Assembly: GCF_037071985.1 (NCBI RefSeq) | Contig: NZ_JAXHDF010000004.1 | Location: 1 to 64,000 of the forward strand | DNA from: Pseudogracilibacillus sp037071985 | GTDB taxonomy: Bacteria; Bacillota; Bacilli; Bacillales; Amphibacillaceae | Length of the DNA: 64,000 nucleotides | Reading direction: 5' to 3' | Part shown: positions 50,477 through 59,610 of the stretch, one piece after another | How the letters are laid out: every line of letters starts with the position of its first letter | How positions within the stretch are numbered: position 1 is the first letter of the stretch | Notes under the pieces: model-generated | Seen by the model: only the letters and a program-made list of their open reading frames with translations | Told to the model about the DNA's origin: nothing | The model's database searches: none | Made by a program: the position numbers and the translations under genes

Positions 50477-51304
50477 CTAGTGAAAACTTTCAATAATTAA
50501 TCGAATTGCAGCAATTACGATGACAATCCGTAGTATCCATTCCAACGTTTTTCCTTTAAATAATTTGCTCGTTTTCGCTCCAACAGTTCCCCCTATATAC
50601 GATCCAATTACAAAAAATAGAACGTATGCCCATACAATATGGCCTAAGGCGATATGAGTTGTAGCACTTATTAAACTAATAAAAAAGATCATAAACATAG
50701 AAGTCGCAATCGCTATTTGTACCGGTATACCAAAAAAGAGGATCATTGCCGGAACACTTATTGTGCCCCCGCCAATACCAAATAGTCCTGATAATGCACC
50801 GACCGCAAACGATAAAATAAATGCTGGAATATACGTTACATTGTATTGATGTATTTCTCCATCAATTTCAAACGTTCGTGTATTTTTTGTCACTTCAAAC
50901 TTTTTATTTTTTAATAATTTATTCCGATCCACTAACATCATTGCAAAAATAATAAGCATTAAGATTCCAAAGTATAAAGAAAAATCATTCATATCTAGCT
51001 TCGTATTAATCCAAGACCCAAAAATACTGCCTGGTAAACTTCCAATTAGGAAAATAACTCCAGTTTTCACATCAACTCTGCCTATTTTATAGTAAGCGAT
51101 GGTTGAGGACAAGCCTGTAAACACCATGGTAATTAAAGAGATTCCTACAATAGTTTGTGGCGTGGCCCAAGAAAAGTTTCCAAAATTATCATACAGAAAT
51201 AACATTGCCGGAACAAAAATAATTCCTCCACCAAGGCCAACCAAACTCCCTACAAAAGCCGAAATAAAACCGATCAATAATGATATTAAAATAATAATAA
51301 TCAA
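50477..51304 (-). CDS. yunE: TSUP (TauE/SafE) family membrane permease (YunE-like)
   Basis: This 275-residue protein has about eight helices and the duplicated family signature 'GSLVGLGGGIIFVPAMLFL' near the N-terminus and 'GLFGIGGGTISVPAMILFF' in the second half. TSUP proteins export sulfite, sulfoacetate and similar anions. The start is TTG 51304, bounded by an upstream stop; AAGGA is rather distant (about 13 nt), so the exact start is uncertain. Confidence 0.88.
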   Translation of the reverse strand: MIIIILISLLIGFISAFVGSLVGLGGGIIFVPAMLFLYDNFGNFSWATPQTIVGISLITMVFTGLSSTIAYYKIGRVDVKTGVIFLIGSLPGSIFGSWINTKLDMNDFSLYFGILMLIIFAMMLVDRNKLLKNKKFEVTKNTRTFEIDGEIHQYNVTYIPAFILSFAVGALSGLFGIGGGTISVPAMILFFGIPVQIAIATSMFMIFFISLISATTHIALGHIVWAYVLFFVIGSYIGGTVGAKTSKLFKGKTLEWILRIVIVIAAIRLIIESFH

Positions 51305-51456
51305 AACAAATCACTAATCCTTGTTGTATATATTTGTAGTACCTATAGTAACACCCGTCCGCATACATTTCTAGAAAAGTAAATTATTTTAATAAGGATT
51401 ATCCTCTTTTTATTCAAGATTCTGATTAGAAAAGAACAATATAAAAGTGCAATTGC

Positions 51457-51491
51457 ATTCGTCAAGCTACTAAATTAGAAGCTTGACGAAT
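51457..51491. repeat. perfect 12-bp inverted repeat
   Basis: ATTCGTCAAGCT (51457-51468) and AGCTTGACGAAT (51480-51491) are perfect complements with an 11-nt loop. No T-run follows, and no gene on either strand ends nearby. Confidence 0.6.
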
Positions 51492-51528
51492 TGGTCCATG
51501 ATGAGTTATGCGAGCTGTATGACCTAGA

Positions 51529-51667
51529 CTGGATGGATGCAAAGTAGGATAGTGGGCAGGCGAGGTGTTTGCCGAGTCGATTCAGTGGATGCGAAGTGAC
51601 ATGCGATCTACGCTAAGTATATTCAACAGATACGAAGTGACACGCGAGGTTCACTCAGTCGGATTCA
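51529..51667. repeat. degenerate tandem repeat, about 40-bp period
   Basis: Copies begin near 51535 (GGATGCAAAGT), 51587 (GGATGCGAAGTGACATGCGA) and 51629 (GATACGAAGTGACACGCGAG), each ending in a TTCA-containing segment. The second and third share GCGA/ACGAAGTGACAYGCGA. The GC content is higher than in the surrounding DNA. 'GCGAAGTGACAT' resembles 'GCGGAGTGACCT' in the array at the right end. Confidence 0.55.
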
Positions 51668-52106
51668 TCTTATGTAAGAAGGCGCATATTACTTGATAAG
51701 TCTAAGCTGCGCTTTAAATCTTCAATAACAAATATAAGTCCGAACGATGATTCAAATTAGAAATTTAAATCACAGTTCAGATCTTTTACAGGATTAATAC
51801 AATTTAGTATCAACCATATATAACTTATTAACCGATTGAACCTTCTATCTCATACGAAAGAAACATTACGTTTTTTTCTTCAGGATATACTTGTAATTGT
51901 CATTTAATAAATATAGGTTGTGATGGTATGATGATTAGAGTTAATGTATTATAAAATATGGATTCATTGTATATTAGAGGTTTTTATTCAATAAAACTCT
52001 CAAAGCTTGTTCAACTAACTGGCAGAATAATAAAATTTGCTCCTGAAGCAATTTATAACAAGTAGGCATTCATTAGTATACGTGGAAACATTAAGGAGGA
52101 AAAAAC

Positions 52107-52658
52107 TTGTATCAAAACTACGAAGAATTTAAGTCATTGGACTGGGAGAAAATCAAAATTCCTAAGATAATAAATATAAGTATACTTAGCCTTATTGTTA
52201 TAAGTATTTTGGTAGGGCAATATTTTGTTTCGCTCATCGAATTATTAAAATTAATAAAAAAAATGCCTTTATTAATACTTGTGATCCCTCTATTAATATT
52301 GTTGTATCTTGTTTTACACGAATTAATACATGGAATTTTGATGAAATATTTTAGTGGAATAAGTCCACAGTATGGCTTTAGTGGGCCTTTCATATTTGCT
52401 AAAAGTGAAGCCGTTTTTGATAAATATGCTTACATATTAATTACACTAGCACCAATGCTAATTTTAGGAATTATCTCTGTAGTGCTAAGTTTTATCATTC
52501 CAGGAACGGGAATTTGGCTAACTATATTTGTATGGATAATTAATCTATATGCTTCAAGAGGTGACTTACAGGCAATAATTTTACTCAAGGGTCTTCCACG
52601 TTCATATGGTATAAAAGATGATGGTGATTCAATTCAAATATATAAACCAATACAATGA
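52107..52658 (+). CDS. DUF3267 membrane protein, putative zincin protease
   Basis: This 183-residue integral membrane protein has four or five hydrophobic segments and an HExxH motif in 'VLHELIHGILMKYF' (His71, Glu72, His75). This is the hallmark of the DUF3267 putative zincin-like family. Glu72 would be the catalytic base if it is active. The substrate is unknown. TTG 52107 has AAGGAGG about 8 nt upstream. It is isolated between two long non-coding regions, which suggests an accessory gene. Confidence 0.83.
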   Translation: MYQNYEEFKSLDWEKIKIPKIINISILSLIVISILVGQYFVSLIELLKLIKKMPLLILVIPLLILLYLVLHELIHGILMKYFSGISPQYGFSGPFIFAKSEAVFDKYAYILITLAPMLILGIISVVLSFIIPGTGIWLTIFVWIINLYASRGDLQAIILLKGLPRSYGIKDDGDSIQIYKPIQ

Positions 52659-53112
52659 TTTATTAAGAATGATTACAGTAATTTAAAAGCAATGTGAAGG
52701 GTTACACTTAAACTAACGGGTGTTGTTCTCGAATAAGCTTCATAATCAAAAGACCTTAAATATACTCCATTTTTTCAGTGACAAAACAGTGACGACTTCA
52801 CCATAATATAAGTGTATTGACGCTAATGTAAAATTTATGGTCAAATATTAATAATTAGTATTGTATTCAACTAAAATCTATCATGTTGGTTCAAATTGGT
52901 TCAAGAAGTATCATTTTTAATCTTTTTTCATATATTTTTATCCCTTCTTAAACACGTAGAATGTTGATATGAATGGATTACAATAGATTTGATATACTTA
53001 TAATTCATAAGTATATTTCTCAAAACATTGATTTAATATGATGTTTGAATAATTCACTTATCACATCAAATCATAGAGAGTCATTTCATTTAGGCACAAA
53101 TTAGGCATAGCC
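52659..53112. other. non-coding stretch downstream of DUF3267 gene
   Basis: About 450 bp without a supportable gene. It contains direct TTGGTTCAA repeats near 52,890-52,908 and the perfect palindrome at 52992-53016. Confidence 0.55.
52992..53016. repeat. perfect 10-bp inverted repeat
   Basis: ATATACTTAT (52992-53001), AATTC, ATAAGTATAT (53007-53016). It has the dimensions of a dimeric regulator site, but no gene start is adjacent. Confidence 0.5.
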
Positions 53113-53150
53113 AAAAACACCCTTGCCACAAACGTTGTTGTGACAAGGGT
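53113..53150 (-). terminator. terminator of the suf operon
   Basis: ACCCTTG-CACAA (from 53119) pairs with TTGTG-CAAGGGT (to 53150). Leftward it is followed by GTTTTTGG, a short T-run. Confidence 0.65.
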
Positions 53151-53158
53151 TAATGGTA

Positions 53159-54556
53159 TTATCCAATGCTTCCTTCCATCTCATACGAAATGAGTCGGTT
53201 CATTTCAACCGCATATTCCATTGGAAGTTCTCTTGTAAATGGTTCGATAAAGCCCATTACGATCATATCAGTGGCTTCTTGTTCTCCCAAACCTCTACTC
53301 ATAAGGTAGAATAACTGTTCTTCTGATACTTTTGAAACTTTCGCTTCGTGTTCCAATGAGATATTATCATTATAAATTTCATTATATGGAATAGTATCTG
53401 ATGTAGATTCGTTATCCATAATGAGCGTATCACACTCAATATTTGAACGAGCTCCATCTGCTTTACGTCCAAAGTGAACGATTCCGCGGTAAGATACTTT
53501 TCCTCCATCTTTCGAAATCGATTTTGAAACAATCGAAGAAGATGTGTTTGGTGCTAAATGATACATTTTTGCACCTGCATCTTGGTGTTGACCTTTACCT
53601 GCTAAAGCAATAGAAATCGTCACACCGCGTGCACCTTCTCCACGAAGTAAAATAGATGGATATTTCATCGTTAATTTAGATCCCATATTACCGTCGATCC
53701 ATTCCATTGTTGCATTCGCTTCACATGTAGCTCTTTTTGTAACTAGGTTATATACGTTGTTTGCCCAGTTTTGAATTGTTGTATAACGGCATGTAGCATC
53801 CTTTTTAACAAAGATTTCAACAACTGCACTATGAAGTGAATTCGTTGTATAAACAGGCGCAGTACATCCTTCTACATAATGAACAGATGCACCTTCATCA
53901 ACAATAATAAGTGTTCTTTCGAATTGCCCCATATTTTCAGAGTTAATTCGGAAGTAAGCCTGTAAAGGTGCTTTTGCTTCTACACCTTTTGGTACGTAAA
54001 TAAACGAACCACCAGACCATACTGCTGTGTTAAGAGCAGCAAATTTATTATCAGATGCTGGAACTACTTTACCGAAGTACTCTTTAAAAATCTCTTCATG
54101 TTCTTGAAGTGCAGAGTCTGTATCAGAGAAAATGATACCTAATTCTGCAAGATCTTTTTCTAGACTTTGGTATACTACTTCGGATTCATACTGTGCAGAT
54201 ACTCCTGCTAAATACTTTTGTTCAGCTTCCGGGATACCTAATCGATCAAACGTCTGTTTAATTTCTTCAGGTACTTCATCCCAAGATCTACCTTGTTTCT
54301 CAGATGGTTTTACATAGTAGATAATCTCATCAAAATCTAGTTCTGATAAGTCTCCACCCCATTGAGGCATTGGTTTTTTATAAAATATATCTAAAGCTTT
54401 TAAACGTTCTTCTAACATCCATTCAGGTTCATTTTTCATGCGGGAGATTTCTTCAACAATATTTTTTGTTAGTCCTCTTTCCGTACGAAATACCGACACA
54501 TCTCGATCATGGAACCCATATTTATACTCGCCAACATCAGGCATATTTTTCGCCAC
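53159..54556 (-). CDS. sufB: Fe-S cluster assembly scaffold SufB
   Basis: This 465-residue SUF scaffold protein has the SufB/SufD beta-helix domain. It includes 'GGSFIYVPKGVEAKAPLQAYFRINSENMGQFERTLIIVDEGASVHYVEGCTAP' (conserved Cys) and the C-terminal 'SRGLGEQEATDMIVMGFIEPF'. With SufC and SufD it builds Fe-S clusters from sulfur delivered by SufS-SufU. GTG 54556 has AAGGAGG 8 nt upstream. It is the last gene of sufCDSUB; a 121-bp gap separates it from sufU. Confidence 0.98.
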   Translation of the reverse strand: MAKNMPDVGEYKYGFHDRDVSVFRTERGLTKNIVEEISRMKNEPEWMLEERLKALDIFYKKPMPQWGGDLSELDFDEIIYYVKPSEKQGRSWDEVPEEIKQTFDRLGIPEAEQKYLAGVSAQYESEVVYQSLEKDLAELGIIFSDTDSALQEHEEIFKEYFGKVVPASDNKFAALNTAVWSGGSFIYVPKGVEAKAPLQAYFRINSENMGQFERTLIIVDEGASVHYVEGCTAPVYTTNSLHSAVVEIFVKKDATCRYTTIQNWANNVYNLVTKRATCEANATMEWIDGNMGSKLTMKYPSILLRGEGARGVTISIALAGKGQHQDAGAKMYHLAPNTSSSIVSKSISKDGGKVSYRGIVHFGRKADGARSNIECDTLIMDNESTSDTIPYNEIYNDNISLEHEAKVSKVSEEQLFYLMSRGLGEQEATDMIVMGFIEPFTRELPMEYAVEMNRLISYEMEGSIG

Positions 54557-54676
54557 GTAAAAAACCTCCTTCGTTTTTCTAGGCGGTTAGAAAGTAAGAA
54601 ATACTCTTACTGCTCACTGGAAATTTTTTAATCTGCCGTCTGACTATAAAAGACAGCACCAGTGCTAACCATTGCT

Positions 54677-55105
54677 TTACTTACTTACTTTCTCCATCGC
54701 TTTCCAAGGAAGCGTTGCGCATTTAATTCGCGCTGGAAAATTGGATACACCTTGTAATGCTTCTATATCTTCTAACCCAAAATCATCTACATTAACATCC
54801 TGCCCGAGCATCATTTTTGAAAAAAGTTCTGACATCTCGAGTGCTTCATCAATCTTTTTTCCTTTTATTGCTTGAGTCATCATCGAAGCAGATGCAAGGC
54901 TAATGGAACATCCTTCACCTGTAAATTTCACATCTTCAACAATGTCTCCATCTAATTTAAATTGTAAGAAAATGCGATCTCCACACGTAGGATTATTCAT
55001 CTCAACCGTCAAAGTTTCATCTTCAAATGTTCCTCGATTTCGTGGATGCTTATAATGGTCCATGATGACTTGTCGGTATAATGTGTCTAAATTAATATGC
55101 GACAT
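54677..55105 (-). CDS. sufU: SufU, Zn-dependent sulfurtransferase for SufS
   Basis: This 142-residue IscU-like protein accepts persulfide sulfur from SufS. The Zn/sulfur ligands are Cys41 and Asp43 ('NPTCGD'), Cys66 ('GEGCSIS') and Cys129 ('IKCATLPW'). It has the insertion typical of SufU rather than IscU. ATG 55105 is preferred (AAGGAG 10 nt upstream, start MSHINLDTLY). It overlaps the 3' end of sufS. Confidence 0.96.
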   Translation of the reverse strand: MSHINLDTLYRQVIMDHYKHPRNRGTFEDETLTVEMNNPTCGDRIFLQFKLDGDIVEDVKFTGEGCSISLASASMMTQAIKGKKIDEALEMSELFSKMMLGQDVNVDDFGLEDIEALQGVSNFPARIKCATLPWKAMEKVSK

Positions 55106-56315
55106 TACCAAAATACTCCTTTGTTTTCACCAGACCTTCGGCTAAACGATCAATGTCTTCTTCCGTATTATATAAATACATACTCGCACGTGCAGTAGCT
55201 GAAACATCTAACCATTTCATCAACACTTGGGCACAATGGTGGCCCGCACGAACAGCAATTCCTTCCATATCCAATACAGTCGACACATCATGCGGATGGA
55301 CATCATCTAAATTAAATGTCACGAGTGCTGCACGATCTTTTGGTCCATAAATAGTAAGACCTTCAATTTCATTCAAGCGTTCTTGTGCATATTTTGCTAA
55401 TTTTTTATCATGTTGTAAAATATTATCCATCCCTATATCTGTAAGGAAATCAATTGCTGCACCAAGACCAATAGCTCCAGCTATAATTGGAGTCCCTCCC
55501 TCAAACTTCCAAGGAAGCTCCTTCCATGTTGAGTCGTATTTCTCAACAAAATCAATCATTTCTCCGCCAAACTCAACTGGCTCCATTTGTTGTAAAAGTT
55601 CTTCTTTTCCATATAATACACCTATTCCAGTTGGAGCACACATCTTATGCCCAGAAAAAGTATAGAAATCACAATCCAAATCTTGGACATCCACTTTCAT
55701 ATGTGGTGCACTCTGAGCTCCATCAACAGCGATGATTGCACCATTTTCGTGAGCGATTTTTGCAATTTCCTTAACCGGATTTATCGTTCCTAGTACGTTT
55801 GATAAATGGGTGATCGCTACAATTTTCGTTTTATCCGTAATTGTATTTTTCACATTTTCAATAGAAACTGTTCCATCTTCTTGTAATGGAATATATTTTA
55901 AAGTAGCTCCAGTAATTTTAGCTACTTGTTGCCATGGAATTATATTACTATGGTGTTCCATCGGTGTAATAACAATTTCATCATCGGCTTTAACATTTTG
56001 TAGCCCATAACTTTGCGCAACCATATTTATTCCTGTTGTAGTTCCTCGGTTAAAAATAATTTCTGCTGTACTACGAGCATTGATAAAACGTCTGACCTTC
56101 TCTCGAGCACCTTCATATAAGTCGGTAGCTCGAGATCCGAGTGTATGAACACCTCTATGAACGTTTGAATTCGTTAGTCGATAATAGTTATCTACCGCTT
56201 CAATAACCGGTATTGGTTTTTGAGAAGTTGCCGAAGAATCAAGATAAACTAAAGGATGGCCATTCACTTCCTGATCCAAAATTGGGAACTGTTTACGAAT
56301 TGCTCGTATATCCAT
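55092..56315 (-). CDS. sufS: cysteine desulfurase SufS
   Basis: This 407-residue PLP enzyme mobilises sulfur from cysteine. 'YLDSSATSQKP' lies at the N-terminus, the PLP-binding Lys is in 'TFSGHKMCAPTGIG', and the active-site Cys is in 'RAGHHCAQVLMKW' near residue 363. It shares a TAATG overlap with sufD and overlaps sufU, so the operon is tightly coupled. Confidence 0.98.
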   Translation of the reverse strand: MDIRAIRKQFPILDQEVNGHPLVYLDSSATSQKPIPVIEAVDNYYRLTNSNVHRGVHTLGSRATDLYEGAREKVRRFINARSTAEIIFNRGTTTGINMVAQSYGLQNVKADDEIVITPMEHHSNIIPWQQVAKITGATLKYIPLQEDGTVSIENVKNTITDKTKIVAITHLSNVLGTINPVKEIAKIAHENGAIIAVDGAQSAPHMKVDVQDLDCDFYTFSGHKMCAPTGIGVLYGKEELLQQMEPVEFGGEMIDFVEKYDSTWKELPWKFEGGTPIIAGAIGLGAAIDFLTDIGMDNILQHDKKLAKYAQERLNEIEGLTIYGPKDRAALVTFNLDDVHPHDVSTVLDMEGIAVRAGHHCAQVLMKWLDVSATARASMYLYNTEEDIDRLAEGLVKTKEYFGNVAY

Positions 56316-57622
56316 TAGCTTAATTTCCCTTCAATTAACTGAGTCAACTGATTTTTAATCGTTTGGATAGGTAGTTCACTAACAACCGGTGCTAAAAATC
56401 CGTGAATGACTAGTCTTTCTGCTTCTTCTTTTGTAATACCTCTGCTTTGTAGATAGTATAGTTGCATATCATCTATACGACCGACTGAAGCCGCGTGACC
56501 AGCAGTTACATCGTCTTCATCAATAAGTAAGATTGGGTTTGCATCCCCACGAGCATCTCCACTTAACATGAGTACTCTTGATTCTTGCTCTGCATTGGCC
56601 CGAGTTGCTCCATTTTCAATTTTCCCAATAGCATTAAAGATAGCAGTTGTTTTACCGCTAAGTACTCCTCTTTGAGAAATTTGTCCGTCTGTATCTAACC
56701 CGACGTGAACTGTTTTCGCTGTAAAGTTCTGCGTTTGTTTCCCGCGTCCTACAGTTACTGTTCTTGCATTAACAGAAGAATTATCACCAATTAGATTAGT
56801 AACGTTCTCAGATACTGTATTTCCTTCATTCATCTGACCTAATGCCCAATCGATTGTAGCATCTCTATAAGCCACTCCACGTCGATTGATATAAGAAGTA
56901 GTTCCAGCTGCAAAATGGTCAACAGCACCAAAAGAAACTTTTGCATTATCATGTGCAAATACTTCAGTAATAATATTGGATACTGTTTGTTCTGACTCAT
57001 TATCGGAGATATAGTTTTCAACATATGTTACTTCACTATTTTCCTCTGCAACTACAATTACATGATTAAATAAAGCTGCTTCACGATCCTCTTGCCAGAA
57101 TAATGTTTGTAAAGGTACATCGACTTGTACATTTTTTGGTACGTATACAAATACTCCACTATTCATTAAAGCTGCATGTAAGGCAGTTAGCTTATGCTCA
57201 TCAATACCAACTGCATCTTTCATATAATACTTTTCAACGAGCTCTCCATGTTCCTTAAGAGCAGTAAATATATCTGTGAAGATAACACCTTTATTTTTTA
57301 AATCATCACTTAATGCAGCATAAGCAACCGATTGGTTACGTAAAATCACAATATTTTCAGGTATGTTCTCTTCATCAATAAAATCTTTTAATTCTTCAGG
57401 AACATTTTTTAAATCAGAGATCGCTTCTCCCTTTGCTCCATGTTTAAATTGGGTGAAATTCCATCTTGTAATATTCGTTTTATCAGGTTTAGGTAGATCA
57501 AGGGATTGTGCTAGATCTAAACCTTTTAAGCGTAAAGATGTCATCCAACTTGGTTCATTATTTTCTTTAGAAAATTGTTCAATATATTCATTATTATATG
57601 GAACCGTAGTAATTGTCGTCAT
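56315..57622 (-). CDS. sufD: Fe-S cluster assembly protein SufD
   Basis: This 435-residue SufB paralogue partners SufB and SufC. It shows 'LHAALMNSGVFVYVPKNVQVDVPLQTLFWQEDREAALFNHVIVVAEENSEVTYVENY' and the C-terminal 'SRGITKEEAERLVIHGFLAPVV', the family hallmark. GGAGGGAG precedes ATG 57622. It lies 20 bp after sufC. Confidence 0.97.
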   Translation of the reverse strand: MTTITTVPYNNEYIEQFSKENNEPSWMTSLRLKGLDLAQSLDLPKPDKTNITRWNFTQFKHGAKGEAISDLKNVPEELKDFIDEENIPENIVILRNQSVAYAALSDDLKNKGVIFTDIFTALKEHGELVEKYYMKDAVGIDEHKLTALHAALMNSGVFVYVPKNVQVDVPLQTLFWQEDREAALFNHVIVVAEENSEVTYVENYISDNESEQTVSNIITEVFAHDNAKVSFGAVDHFAAGTTSYINRRGVAYRDATIDWALGQMNEGNTVSENVTNLIGDNSSVNARTVTVGRGKQTQNFTAKTVHVGLDTDGQISQRGVLSGKTTAIFNAIGKIENGATRANAEQESRVLMLSGDARGDANPILLIDEDDVTAGHAASVGRIDDMQLYYLQSRGITKEEAERLVIHGFLAPVVSELPIQTIKNQLTQLIEGKLS

Positions 57623-57642
57623 TGAACTATCTCCCTCCTACC

Positions 57643-58431
57643 TTAAGCTTTTTGACCAACCGTTTCGTCTTCAATACCTAGTTCTTCTTTAACCCATTCG
57701 TACCCTTCTGCTTCTAATCGTTCTGCAAGTTCTGGCCCACCAGACTTAACAACTTTACCTTGCATAACAATATGAACAAAATCAGGTTTAATATAGTTTA
57801 ATAAGCGTTGGTAGTGGGTAATAATTAAGCAACCCAATCCTGTTTCTTCACGTACTTTGTTCACTCCGTCAGAAACAATTTTCAAAGCATCAATATCAAG
57901 ACCAGAGTCAATTTCATCTAGGATAGCAATGCCTGGTTTTAACATCATTAGTTGAAGGATCTCGTTTCGTTTCTTTTCTCCACCTGAGAATCCTTCGTTA
58001 AGATAACGTTGAGCCATGTTTTGGTCAATTTCAAGATCATCTAAAGCACTATCCATTTCTTTAATAAATTTCATTAAAGAAATTTCGTCTCCTTCTTCTC
58101 GACGTGCATTAATGGAAGAACGTAAAAAATCTGACGTTGTTACTCCACTAATTTCACTTGGGTACTGCATTCCTAAAAACAGACCTGCACGTGCACGTTC
58201 ATCTACTTCCATTTCAAGTACGTCTTCGCCATTAAGAGTAATAGACCCTTTTGTTACTTCAAACTTAGGGTGTCCCATAATAGCTGCAGCAAGTGTTGAT
58301 TTCCCAGTACCATTTGGTCCCATCACTGCGTGGAACTCACCACTTTTTATTGTTAGGGTAATCCCTTTTAATATCTCATTACCTTCAATTGAAACATGAA
58401 GATCCTTAATTTCTAATGTATACTCTGACAT
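57643..58431 (-). CDS. sufC: SUF system ATPase SufC
   Basis: This 262-residue ABC-type ATPase drives conformational change in SufBD. It has Walker A GPNGTGKST, the signature 'FSGGEKKRNEILQLMML', Walker B 'IAILDEIDSGLDIDAL' and the switch His in 'LIITHYQRLL'. GGAGG precedes ATG 58431. It is the first gene of sufCDSUB and has a palindrome over its likely promoter. Confidence 0.98.
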   Translation of the reverse strand: MSEYTLEIKDLHVSIEGNEILKGITLTIKSGEFHAVMGPNGTGKSTLAAAIMGHPKFEVTKGSITLNGEDVLEMEVDERARAGLFLGMQYPSEISGVTTSDFLRSSINARREEGDEISLMKFIKEMDSALDDLEIDQNMAQRYLNEGFSGGEKKRNEILQLMMLKPGIAILDEIDSGLDIDALKIVSDGVNKVREETGLGCLIITHYQRLLNYIKPDFVHIVMQGKVVKSGGPELAERLEAEGYEWVKEELGIEDETVGQKA

Positions 58432-58453
58432 ATTGATACCTCCACATACTTGT

Positions 58454-58482
58454 AATATATTTGAAATTGGTCATTAGCCAAT
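58454..58482 (-). promoter_or_regulatory. sufC promoter with overlapping palindrome
   Basis: TTGGCT (58476-58481), 16 nt and TATATT (58454-58459) form a minus-strand promoter. ATTGG-N7-CCAAT (58466-58482) overlaps the -35 and could be a repressor site. The rest of 58,432-58,700 has no gene. Confidence 0.45.
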
Positions 58483-58699
58483 CATCAACCTATTCTCAAC
58501 TCAATCTTAGCTGATTAAAAAATAATTATCAAATATAATGGTAAAGTAAGTAACGAGTTATATAGTTTTTCAAATAAATGTGTTTCATAACAAATTACTT
58601 ATTTTTTCCATTCCCATTCTCATTTACCACTATATTAATAATAATCGTTCTTATTTAATAGTAAAATAAAATTGCCGATTTGTAAAATAAGATTGATCG

Positions 58700-58734
58700 A
58701 AAAAAAGCTGATCCCTTGTTGAAAAGAGATCAGC
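58700..58734 (-). terminator. metNPQ terminator
   Basis: GCTGATC (58707-58713) pairs with GATCAGC (58728-58734), followed leftward by TTTTTTT. Confidence 0.85.
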
Positions 58735-58744
58735 ATCCTGTCTT

Positions 58745-59596
58745 TTAGTTTACAGGTACAACCGCACCTTCATATTTCTCAAGAATAAAGTTTTGAATTT
58801 CTTCTGAGTGTAGTACTTCAACTAATGTTTTTAATGCTTCGTTATTTTCATCTTCCGTTCTAACTGCAATTACGTTAACATATGGTGAATCGTCTTCTTC
58901 CCTATATATAGAATCTTTTTGTGGGTCAAGACCGGCACCAATTGCATAGTTTGTATTAATTACGACTAGTGCATCTTCTTCCGTCTCATACAATTCTGGT
59001 AAGAAGGCAGGCTCATAATCTGGTGTGAACGTTAGGTCTTTCGAATTTTCTACAATATCATCAATCGTTGCTTTATCCACTACAACATCATCTGCTAACT
59101 TAATTAGCCCTGCTTCTTGAAATAAGCCTAAAATACGACCATGATCGGAAACTGAATTACTTAAAATAACTTCTGTCCCTTCAGGAATATTTTCAATATC
59201 TGTAATTGATTTTGAATAAATTCCTATCGGTTCTATATGAATACCACCAATATGTGTTAATTCATATCCTGTATCCTCAATTGTTTGTTCTAGATAAGGT
59301 ATATGCTGGAAGTAGTTTGCATCTAATTCACCATTAGCTAAATCATCATTTGGTAAAATATAATCCTCATATGGCTCAATCTCAAGCGTTATTCCTTTTT
59401 CAGCTAAAATCGGTTGTGCTTTTTCTAAAATTTCCGCATGTGGGATACTGGAAGCTCCTATCTTAATAGTTACTTCTTGATCTGTTTCTGCTTTATCATC
59501 ATTTGTTGCTTCTTCAGCTTTGTCTGTATTTCCGCCACCACAAGCTGCTAATACTAAAATTAGTAGAACGGAAAATAATGCAAGTAGTTTTTTCAT
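58745..59596 (-). CDS. metQ: methionine-binding lipoprotein MetQ
   Basis: This 283-residue NlpA-family lipoprotein has the lipobox LAAC (Cys19) and mature motifs 'KIGASSIPHAEILEKAQPILAEKGI' and 'YEDYILPNDDLANGELDANYFQHIPYLE'. It delivers D/L-methionine to MetNP. It follows metP by 14 bp, and the operon is under SAM-I riboswitch control. Confidence 0.95.
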   Translation of the reverse strand: MKKLLALFSVLLILVLAACGGGNTDKAEEATNDDKAETDQEVTIKIGASSIPHAEILEKAQPILAEKGITLEIEPYEDYILPNDDLANGELDANYFQHIPYLEQTIEDTGYELTHIGGIHIEPIGIYSKSITDIENIPEGTEVILSNSVSDHGRILGLFQEAGLIKLADDVVVDKATIDDIVENSKDLTFTPDYEPAFLPELYETEEDALVVINTNYAIGAGLDPQKDSIYREEDDSPYVNVIAVRTEDENNEALKTLVEVLHSEEIQNFILEKYEGAVVPVN

Positions 59597-59610
59597 TTAA
59601 TAAATCCCCT

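Larger units (their letters stand above)
51305..52106. other. 800-bp non-coding stretch with repeats
   Basis: No gene is supported on either strand. It carries the perfect inverted repeat at 51457-51491 and the degenerate tandem repeat at 51529-51667. The rest is AT-rich with stops in all frames. Confidence 0.6.

Noticed and set aside
52659..53112. Remnant of an integrase gene or attachment site
   Set aside because: A few phrases look suggestive, but no tRNA gene, no repeat pair and no translatable integrase fragment could be shown.
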